Source: an uncultured Clostridia bacterium (GTDB lineage: Bacteria > Bacillota > Clostridia > Lachnospirales > Lachnospiraceae). From it: a stretch of 34,339 nucleotides of DNA. The stretch spans positions 1 through 34,339 of the forward strand of contig CAMOXU010000021.1 in NCBI GenBank assembly GCA_946629525.1, given 5' to 3'. Below are positions 1-5,762 of the stretch, piece after piece; within the stretch, counting starts at the first letter, position 1, and each line of letters begins with the position of its first letter. Below the pieces are notes generated by a model. It made no database searches. It saw only the letters and a list, made by a program, of their open reading frames with translations, and was not told the origin of the DNA. The position numbers and the translations under genes were made by a program.

Positions 1-330
1 GAGACGGAGAGGCTTCGCAGCGAACTGGAGAGAGCCCGCCGGGAGGCAGAAGAGAAGGTCCGCACGGAAGCGGCAAGAATCCGCCGGGAAGCGGAAGAGA
101 AGGCTTCGGCAGAAGTGGAGAAGCTTCGCAGCGAACTGGAGAGAGCCCGCCGCGAGGCGGAGGAGAAGGTCCGTGCGGAAGCGGACAAAGCCCGCCGGGA
201 GGCGGAGGAGAAGGTCCGCGGTGAAGCGGAGAGAGCCCGCCGCGAGGCAGAGGAGAAGGCTTCGGCAGAGGCAGAGAGGCTCCGCAACGAACTGGACAGA
301 GTCCGTCAGGAGGCGGATGAGCGGCTTCAT
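1..330 (+). repeat. In-frame tandem repeats encoding the coiled coil
   Basis: Units of about 45 bp (15 residues, consensus EAEKARREAEEKVRA) recur, nested in a longer repeat: the block starting at base 1 is closely repeated from base 115. The repeats keep the reading frame, as expected for coiled-coil expansion. They are a likely site of length variation between strains. Confidence 0.75.
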
Positions 331-1227
331 CGCGAGGAGGCGGAACGCCTTCAGCGCGAGGCCGAAGAAAAATCCCGCGCGGGAGCGGAAAGGCTTCTGC
401 GGGAGAATGCCGAGAGAATGCTTGCGGCGAAGGAAGAGAGAGCCGCTTCGATGCGGGGATCCAAACGCGGTCCGGAGGTCATCCTCATGCACGGAAGCTG
501 CGGGGGTGCAGGGAAAACTGCTGTGGCCCTCGGCCTTGCATACTGCATGACCAGGATGAGACAGCGGGTACTTTATGTCGATGCCGAGTATATGCAGGAT
601 TTTCAGGTATACATGAGATCCAGGAAAGCGCTGTCAAGAGATGCGCTCGCCTGCCTTTCATCGAATCCGGAGAATATATATGAAAAAATGAAGAGCTTTC
701 TCTTCCGGGAAGGCTTTGCGTATCTTCCCGCATCGCCCAGATATCTGCAGCTTTATAATGTAGGAATGGACGCGTATTTTAATCTGATCCGCGGTGCGAA
801 GGCATCCGGAGAGTACGATTACATCATTGTCGATACGGACAGCGCTTTCGGCAATGTGAAAGCCACGTTGTTCTCGATCGCAGACCGTGCCGTGATCGTC
901 TCGCGGGCGGGGCAGGAGGGGGATGCACGCCTCGGTGTGCTCCACGGGATCCTGGATTCGGAGAGCAATACGGGGCAGGTCATCTATGCGCGGAATTTTG
1001 CGGAGGATCCTCTGAGCGGAACTTCGGAAAATGCTTCCGGCTCCGGATCGAAGAATATACTTCTGAAGAAAGATGGTCATCAGCGGACTGCCGGGAGAGA
1101 GAAGCAGGGTGATTCGATCGTTATAGAAAAAGCTGCAGAGCCGAAAAGTCTGGAGGATCTGGGAAAGATCCGGGGGATCCGTGAACTGGCAGTCAGGATC
1201 GTTACGCTCCCGGAAGTACCCGCCTGA
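1..1227 (+). CDS. ParA/MinD-like ATPase with long N-terminal coiled coil (5' end outside window)
   Basis: The reading frame is open from base 1, so the start lies upstream; the GTG at 115 is just a codon within the repeat. The first ~140 visible codons are Ala/Arg/Glu-rich heptads, predicted as a long charged coiled coil built from ~15-residue repeats. A P-loop follows at about 490-519 (GSCGGAGKT, resembling the deviant Walker A of the ParA/MinD family), then a VLYVDAE strand and a YDYIIVDTDS Walker B-like strand near 810-840. These features fit the SIMIBI class that position proteins or act as CpaE-type pilus-assembly ATPases. No conserved lysine early in the P-loop is obvious, so classification is tentative. 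The last ~70 residues are polar and look disordered. Partner genes lie outside the window, so its cargo is unknown. Confidence 0.7.
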   Translation, partial: ETERLRSELERARREAEEKVRTEAARIRREAEEKASAEVEKLRSELERARREAEEKVRAEADKARREAEEKVRGEAERARREAEEKASAEAERLRNELDRVRQEADERLHREEAERLQREAEEKSRAGAERLLRENAERMLAAKEERAASMRGSKRGPEVILMHGSCGGAGKTAVALGLAYCMTRMRQRVLYVDAEYMQDFQVYMRSRKALSRDALACLSSNPENIYEKMKSFLFREGFAYLPASPRYLQLYNVGMDAYFNLIRGAKASGEYDYIIVDTDSAFGNVKATLFSIADRAVIVSRAGQEGDARLGVLHGILDSESNTGQVIYARNFAEDPLSGTSENASGSGSKNILLKKDGHQRTAGREKQGDSIVIEKAAEPKSLEDLGKIRGIRELAVRIVTLPEVPA

Positions 1228-1238
1228 GTAAAGCAGAC

Positions 1239-1357
1239 CTGAGGTGCAGCCTGCAGCAGATCTGAGGTGCATCCGGCAGCAGCCCGCCGGAAGCTCAGGT
1301 CCCGCAAAGAAAGCAGTCCGCGGAAGCTCATCTGCAGGACAGCTGCGGGACCGTGAG
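1239..1357. repeat. Direct repeat and inverted repeat in the leader of the exonuclease gene
   Basis: CTGAGGTGCA occurs at 1239 and again at 1262, each followed by a GCAGCAG, giving a 23-bp period. Downstream, CTCAGGTCCCGCA (1294-1306) pairs with TGCGGGACCGTGAG (1344-1357) with one bulge. The loop of about 37 nt could hold a smaller hairpin. There is no T-run after it, so it is not a standard terminator. It could be an mRNA leader structure. Confidence 0.45.
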
Positions 1358-1390
1358 ATTAAGGGGAAGACAGTTGAAAGGACTGGAATT

Positions 1391-2350
1391 ATGAACTATA
1401 TTGTGCTGGATCTTGAATGGAATCAATGCCCGTACGGCAAGGCGAGGGAGGAGGAAAGACTCCCTTTTGAGATTGTCGAGATCGGTGCCGTCAAGATGAA
1501 CGAACAGAAGGAGATCATCGATACTTTTCATATTCTTGTTAAGCCGATCGTCTACAGGCGGCTGCATTACAGGACGCAGGAGGTCATCACGCTCTCGATG
1601 GAGGACCTTCAGGAAAGAGGTCTGATCTTTCCGGAGGCAGTCGGAAAGTTCCTGATCTGGTGCGGACAGGGAGACGACGAATTCTGCTTCTGCACCTGGG
1701 GGACGACGGATCTCACGGAGCTGCAGCGGAACATGGCCTTCTATTATATGGAAGATCTCCTGCCGGGCCCGATCTATTATGAAGATGTTCAGAAACTCTT
1801 CGCGATCACATTCGAGACGAGAAAGGACAGACGCGCGCTCGGGTATGCGGTCGACTTTCTGAAAATAGAAGATAACGGTGAGTTCCATCAGGCACTCGAC
1901 GACGCGGTCTATACCGCGCGCGTGCTCTCCTTCATCCCGGACGAGATCATCGACAGGAACTATTCCATAGACTGCTATCAGAATCCCAGGACCCGCGAGG
2001 AGGAGATCCGGGTCCGCTATGACACTTATGAGAAGTTCATCTCCAGAGAGTTTGCCACGAAGGAAGATATCATGGCAGATAAGGAGGTCACTGCGCTCCG
2101 CTGCTTTGCCTGCGGGAGGAACGCGAAGAAGAAGCTTCGGTGGTTCTCCGACAACGGGCGGAATTATTTCGCGGTCGGATACTGCGAGGAGCACGGCTAC
2201 GTGAAAGGAAAGATCCGCGTGCGGCGCGCCGTGGACGGTGCATTTTTCGCGATCCGGACGACCAAGCTGATCGGAGAGTCGGAGGTCGATAAGATCCGCG
2301 GAAAGCAGCTCTCGCTCCGTGCAAAGAGACAGAAGAAAGGCAGAAAATAA
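1391..2350 (+). CDS. 3'-5' exonuclease, DEDDh (DnaQ/RNase T/KapD-like) family
   Basis: A 319-residue protein. Its N-terminal half is a DEDDh exonuclease fold that removes nucleotides from 3' ends of DNA or RNA using two metal ions. Exo I is YIVLDLEWNQ (residues 3-12), the middle Asp lies in the TDLTELQRN segment near residues 110-120, and Exo III is HQALDDAVYTARVL with the His and last Asp about 180-185. The C-terminal ~90 residues carry a CFACG pair plus CEEHG (Cys/His, possibly zinc-binding) and a very basic tail, suggesting nucleic-acid contact. The ATG at 1391 is chosen because AAAGGA (1376-1381) precedes it by 9 bases. The longer in-frame opening from 1244 covers only structured leader with no ribosome binding site. 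Substrate (RNA or DNA) cannot be told from sequence. Confidence 0.85.
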   Translation: MNYIVLDLEWNQCPYGKAREEERLPFEIVEIGAVKMNEQKEIIDTFHILVKPIVYRRLHYRTQEVITLSMEDLQERGLIFPEAVGKFLIWCGQGDDEFCFCTWGTTDLTELQRNMAFYYMEDLLPGPIYYEDVQKLFAITFETRKDRRALGYAVDFLKIEDNGEFHQALDDAVYTARVLSFIPDEIIDRNYSIDCYQNPRTREEEIRVRYDTYEKFISREFATKEDIMADKEVTALRCFACGRNAKKKLRWFSDNGRNYFAVGYCEEHGYVKGKIRVRRAVDGAFFAIRTTKLIGESEVDKIRGKQLSLRAKRQKKGRK

Positions 2351-2422
2351 TCTTCTATTATCGTCTGGCCTGAGTAGGGATGATGGTTGAGACATTTCTT
2401 TGTCTGAATATTAACATAATAG

Positions 2423-2463
2423 AGTCCTCAGGGATTCCGGACCGGGATTCCTGAGGACTTTGG
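2423..2463. terminator. Hairpin terminator between the convergent exonuclease and zinc-ribbon genes
   Basis: AGTCCTCAGG (2423-2432) pairs perfectly with CCTGAGGACT (2450-2459), and the stem continues inward to about 16 bp with two wobbles around a GGACC loop. The T-tract is short. It lies between two converging genes and may serve both. Confidence 0.6.
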
Positions 2464-2466
2464 CGT

Positions 2467-2982
2467 TTAATCTGACGGAATTGTAAATCGCTTGTAAGTC
2501 TTTGTCACTCCGCTATCTTTCCATATCAAGATAAGTTTGGAATCAGTAAGATTCGCATATATTAAAGGGTTGAACAGTTTTGAAATTTTCCGGTTTGGAA
2601 TTGCACTTTCTGTGATAGTATCCCAAGAATAATCATCAAAAACAACATATTCACAGATGTCCGGTCTTTCTGCATACTTTATTCTGTTATCTTCTTCATA
2701 TATTCTTTTCACGTATTTGTGTTCATCGAAAAATATGAATGCTCCACACTTCGGACATTTCCATGCTTTCATGATTGATTCTTTAAAATCAGATTCTATT
2801 GTATCTGTTTGATAAAGAGCAGGTGAAGAACTTCCATTTATATATTGTTTATTTCTGGAATCAAAACGAGTGGATATAATTTTATTCCAATCTTTCTTCT
2901 TAATAAATATATACTCTATTCCTTCTGGTTCACCGTGATAGTGGATCCCGGCTTTACACTTAATGCATTGAGTTGATGCCAT
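2467..2982 (-). CDS. Hypothetical protein with two CxxC (zinc-ribbon-like) pairs
   Basis: A 171-residue protein of no family I recognise. The N-terminus has CIKC (about residues 6-9), and a second pair lies in WKCPKCGAF near residue 77; together they could form one four-Cys zinc site. The rest is mixed charged/aromatic with no signal peptide or membrane segment, so it is probably cytoplasmic. The ATG at 2982 is chosen over upstream in-frame ATGs because GGAGGG sits 9 bases before it. That site lies inside the end of the preceding nuclease gene, whose stop is 1 bp away, so translation is probably coupled. By position directly after a toxin-like nuclease it could be an immunity partner, but that is inference from gene order only. 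Confidence 0.65.
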   Translation of the reverse strand: MASTQCIKCKAGIHYHGEPEGIEYIFIKKKDWNKIISTRFDSRNKQYINGSSSPALYQTDTIESDFKESIMKAWKCPKCGAFIFFDEHKYVKRIYEEDNRIKYAERPDICEYVVFDDYSWDTITESAIPNRKISKLFNPLIYANLTDSKLILIWKDSGVTKTYKRFTIPSD

Positions 2983-2983
2983 G

Positions 2984-3442
2984 CTATTTCCCTCCGATTC
3001 TATACATCTTGCCATTATGCATGAGCCAGACTTCACCTTTTACGTATCCCTGCGACTTTGCCTTTCTGTAACCTCCAAACACAGTTTTATATGCTGTTTT
3101 GATATTTGGATATTTTGACAATATCACGACCCTTCCATCACGATGAGAATCTGAAGGATATCTGTAATTATCTGCCGAAACTTGCTCAAACCCCTCCTTG
3201 ATATTATTAGCTACTTTGTTTGTAGAGGTAGAGGACATTCCCTTCACCTCTGTATGTATACCGCCCACAGACAGATCAGCTCTTTGTTGGTTAGATTTCT
3301 CCTGTAAAAAAGCAACATATTCTCCTTGGTTAATATAATACTCTCCTACCGTAATCGCGTTTTTGTCCTTAACTTTACGGCCGCCGGTATCATAGTATAC
3401 TTTATCTCTGCTTCGGCCGCTGCTGCCACCATATCCACCCAT
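2984..3442 (-). CDS. Small PD-(D/E)XK-type nuclease resembling CdiA C-terminal tRNase toxins
   Basis: A 152-residue protein. After a Gly/Ser/Arg-rich N-terminus (residues 1-12) comes a compact domain with the pattern E34 ... D56 ... E65-V-K67, matching the E-D-ExK arrangement of PD-(D/E)XK nucleases. The surrounding text (NQGEYVAFLQE, HTEVKGMSS, a closing GEVWLMHNGKMYRIG) reads like the restriction-endonuclease-fold tRNase domains at CdiA/polymorphic-toxin C-termini. Here the domain stands alone, without secretion or delivery modules. The ATG at 3442 is preceded by AGGAGG at 8-base spacing and overlaps the upstream stop (TAATG). Being between a DUF4417 gene and a zinc-ribbon gene suggests one transcript. 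Nuclease activity and the tRNA substrate are inferred from the family, not shown. Confidence 0.65.
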   Translation of the reverse strand: MGGYGGSSGRSRDKVYYDTGGRKVKDKNAITVGEYYINQGEYVAFLQEKSNQQRADLSVGGIHTEVKGMSSTSTNKVANNIKEGFEQVSADNYRYPSDSHRDGRVVILSKYPNIKTAYKTVFGGYRKAKSQGYVKGEVWLMHNGKMYRIGGK

Positions 3443-4116
3443 TACGCACCCCTCCTTTTTCTCCATATCTGGCTATAGCTGGGGATGTGTATTATCCGAA
3501 CATTAGGGTATTTGGTATCGAGCCATGCAGGGCTATTTCCGCAGACTACAAGTGCAAAAGGCTGAATCGTATAAATCAAAGCTTCTACGCCGCCTGCAAA
3601 AAGTCTCCTTGCTTCGGGATCGTTCAACGTCCCATTTGTTGTTATTGCGACCGTAGAATGTACAGGAAGTCCATCGAAGCACCATTTCCATGTTCTCTCA
3701 GACCCAAAGCCTGCTGTTGGTATCAGAGGAACGTTTGCTTTTTGGATGGCATATGCCAGAACCCGATTACGGTAACAGTTCCAGATTAACGCATCATCCG
3801 TATAATCTCTGTAAAGGCTGAAGTCTGTCGATATAAAGCCTTTAGCTCCTTGAATCAGTGGCAAGTATCGGTATAAGCCTGACCATAACCGAGAAAACTG
3901 GTAATCATCACAAAAACAATGGTACCACCAATCCCAGGGGTTCTTCGATGACAATAGATAGTTGAAACTGGCTGCGGGCCCTTCTGGAATAAGCTTTTCC
4001 TTCTGCAACTGCGGAAATCCATACTTTCCTACTCTTTTTGCACCAGAAGCATAGATCTCCCCGAGAAAATCATACTGCAGATAATCCGGATTCCGGCGCA
4101 TATATTGTGCTGGCAT
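3442..4116 (-). CDS. DUF4417 domain-containing protein
   Basis: A 224-residue protein with the signatures I associate with DUF4417, a family of unknown function common in Firmicutes and phages. Seen are YGFPQLQ (32-38), an aromatic stretch WYHCFCDDYQF (64-74), FISTDFSLYRDY (94-105), a WNCYRNR block, VPLIPTAGFG with a following WCFDGLP, and a late ALVVCGNSPAW. No signal peptide or membrane helix is evident. The ATG at 4116 has AAAGGTG upstream. The gene ends in a TAATG overlap with the nuclease gene, a strong sign of co-translation. No catalytic motif is recognisable, so no function is proposed. The link to a nuclease is notable because DUF4417 genes are often reported as orphans. Confidence 0.75.
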   Translation of the reverse strand: MPAQYMRRNPDYLQYDFLGEIYASGAKRVGKYGFPQLQKEKLIPEGPAASFNYLLSSKNPWDWWYHCFCDDYQFSRLWSGLYRYLPLIQGAKGFISTDFSLYRDYTDDALIWNCYRNRVLAYAIQKANVPLIPTAGFGSERTWKWCFDGLPVHSTVAITTNGTLNDPEARRLFAGGVEALIYTIQPFALVVCGNSPAWLDTKYPNVRIIHIPSYSQIWRKRRGA

Positions 4117-4131
4117 ACATCAACACCTTTC

Positions 4132-4285
4132 ACTGACCAGGAAATGAGGTGATGGGTGGTCAGATTTCATAAATATTTCACCTCATCCCATGGAAAAGTG
4201 TGATATACTTCTCTTGCCACAGAGTTTGATATATGTCACACTCGCCATGGAAGCACATTTTGCTATTACCGTAGTAAAATGTGCT
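4132..4285. repeat. Cluster of inverted repeats between the ImmA and DUF4417 genes
   Basis: Four palindromes fill this 173-bp gap. CTGACCA (4132-4138) pairs with TGGTCAG (4157-4163). ATGAGGTGA (4144-4152) pairs with TCACCTCAT (4178-4186) and overlaps the first, so they are mutually exclusive. GTGTGATATA (4199) pairs imperfectly with TATATGTCACAC (4230). AGCACATTTT (4252-4261) pairs with AAAATGTGCT (4276-4285). The last has a T-rich flank on the plus strand only. They could end or attenuate the upstream transcript, or be operators for an internal promoter. Confidence 0.55.
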
Positions 4286-4289
4286 TTCT

Positions 4290-5111
4290 TTATAGGAAAT
4301 CGAATAAGGACATTTGAGCATGCTCCTCTTCGAATTTCTTTTTTGTTATATAAAAACCGGTCTTCGTCAGACGATACCTGATGGCTTCTTTGGACATATT
4401 GTAAATATTCTTCAGTTCTTCCGGAATTGTATGATAAGATAACTCCCAGGAGCCCGGATCTGTATCAATAACCATCTGTTGTCCGTTAACCCCATAACGT
4501 TTGAATAATTCGGGTACCGCTATTTTTAGGCTTTTTCTGGGCAGTGCCATCGTAACCGCAAAAGTGGTTGCCTGCCATTCTCTCCATGACTCTTCAATAG
4601 AAGAATATGGTTTTTGAACTTCTTCAATCTTACTTCTGCTGCAACAGATTTTATTATACTTAAACCCAGCCAAAGTCATCTGGTGAGGGTCTTCCTGCAG
4701 AAGCGGGCCGTGAATCCAAATATGACCTCCTTCATGAAGACCGGTGATGTTCTCCTGGATAACACGATTCCCTTCGACAAGAGAGAGGTCCAGTACTACT
4801 GTATTCGGTCCGTAGTCCCGATAACTCTTTCGCTTATTTTCTTTGTCAAAGACAGCCAGTCTCTGATTAGAGAAAATTGCACAACCGAGAATATCCCCTT
4901 CATCTCCTGAAGTGTAAATATGCTGATAGTCCAGTGATACTCCCAGATATCCTTCCAGAAAGTCGTCATATTCGATTGCTCCGGGTTCTGTCAGCAGTTC
5001 GGGCTTATAGTCCTGCAGAAGCATTTCTGTAAGCGACTCTATATCCAAATAAGACAGATATATCCCGCCGGTTTTTGTACGATGAAATCTATTGTAATCA
5101 AATTGAATCAT
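4290..5111 (-). CDS. ImmA/IrrE-family metallopeptidase
   Basis: A 273-residue soluble protein with the zinc peptidase motif HEGGH (126-130) followed by E178-W-Q-A-T-T-F-A, the ExxAxxFA helix that supplies the third ligand in ImmA/IrrE proteins. The family cleaves partner XRE repressors to relieve repression, as in ICEBs1 ImmA-ImmR, or radiation-response regulators in Deinococcus. The start overlaps the stop of the XRE gene by 4 bp (ATGA), so the two are translationally coupled, as expected for a protease-repressor pair. Length is slightly above that of ImmA, with extra N-terminal sequence. It probably controls the islet in response to DNA damage or another signal; the substrate being the adjacent XRE protein is inference. 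Confidence 0.85.
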   Translation of the reverse strand: MIQFDYNRFHRTKTGGIYLSYLDIESLTEMLLQDYKPELLTEPGAIEYDDFLEGYLGVSLDYQHIYTSGDEGDILGCAIFSNQRLAVFDKENKRKSYRDYGPNTVVLDLSLVEGNRVIQENITGLHEGGHIWIHGPLLQEDPHQMTLAGFKYNKICCSRSKIEEVQKPYSSIEESWREWQATTFAVTMALPRKSLKIAVPELFKRYGVNGQQMVIDTDPGSWELSYHTIPEELKNIYNMSKEAIRYRLTKTGFYITKKKFEEEHAQMSLFDFL

Positions 5112-5494
5112 TGTTCATCCTCCATTTTGCGAATCAGTTCCTTCCAGAGCTCAACACTCCCCTTCCCCTGGTTGACCATCCGAAGAGCTTTCCTCGCATA
5201 ATCACCCTCTTCTGTGTACATGATCGTATCCGCAATGTCCTGTGAGACCGAATCGCTATCACGTGCCGCCAAATCATACATTTCTGAACGTTCTTCGTCG
5301 GATAATTCAAGTAACTTGCAGAACAACTCGATTCTATCTGCAGGAAATGGTCTCTTGCGATTGTTCTCTACATCACTCAGATAGGTAAGGGCAACCCCTA
5401 ACTTTTCAGCCATCTTCTTCAGAGTAAGCCTTGGTTGGTGTGCCAACCTTTTTTCCTTGATAAAACTACCAAACGATTGTGTCTTTTTTTTCAA
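5108..5494 (-). CDS. XRE-family helix-turn-helix transcriptional regulator
   Basis: A 128-residue protein with a Cro/CI-type helix-turn-helix at about residues 22-48 (TLKKMAEKLGVALTYLSDVENNRK), then an acidic helical C-terminus with no enzymatic signature. It starts at TTG 5494: AGGGAG lies 6 bases upstream and there is no alternative ATG nearby. Its promoter has consensus -35 and -10 elements, with a palindrome that begins at the -10 and runs downstream. That layout fits autorepression. It forms a pair with the following ImmA-like peptidase through a 4-bp overlap and is the likely controller of the whole minus-strand islet. Confidence 0.9.
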   Translation of the reverse strand: MKKKTQSFGSFIKEKRLAHQPRLTLKKMAEKLGVALTYLSDVENNRKRPFPADRIELFCKLLELSDEERSEMYDLAARDSDSVSQDIADTIMYTEEGDYARKALRMVNQGKGSVELWKELIRKMEDEQ

Positions 5495-5514
5495 TTTTTT
5501 CTCCCTTACATGAT

Positions 5515-5533
5515 TTACACTGATTTGGTGTAA
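5515..5533. promoter_or_regulatory. Palindromic operator at the XRE promoter
   Basis: TTACAC-7 bp-GTGTAA is a perfect dyad. One arm touches the -10 hexamer and the rest covers the transcription start region, so a bound repressor would block RNA polymerase. The XRE protein encoded just downstream is the obvious candidate ligand (inference). Confidence 0.65.
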
Positions 5534-5561
5534 TTATAGTATAATGATGTTGGCCTGTCAA
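5533..5561 (-). promoter_or_regulatory. Consensus sigma-A promoter of the XRE-ImmA islet
   Basis: On the minus strand TTGACA (5556-5561) and TATAAT (5533-5538) are both perfect consensus, separated by exactly 17 bp. The transcript would begin near 5526 and read through XRE and ImmA, possibly the three downstream genes. Confidence 0.85.
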
Positions 5562-5685
5562 GAATGTACTGGATTAGTTTCAACTTGATAGAGCTGAGCG
5601 TTTCCACCTGACCTTTGTGATTGAGATAGTTACTGTGTTGCGAAATTCACTGGGCTGTACACGTCTGGAAGGCCGGGGGTTCTTC

Positions 5686-5715
5686 TTGACAATCTGCGGC
5701 GCTACCACGTATAAT
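5686..5715 (+). promoter_or_regulatory. Sigma-A promoter of ileS
   Basis: TTGACA (5686-5691) and TATAAT (5710-5715) with an 18-bp spacer. The predicted leader to the ATG is only about 40 nt, too short for the T-box riboswitch that often controls ileS in Firmicutes, and no T-box core sequence is visible. Confidence 0.8.
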
Positions 5716-5762
5716 GACAGTTTGTATAGGGCAGACCTGACGAGAAAAGGAGCCAGAGGAGT

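Noticed and set aside
3487-3789. 100-codon plus-strand frame within the DUF4417 gene
   Set aside because: Opposite-strand shadow; DUF4417 motifs on the minus strand explain the region.
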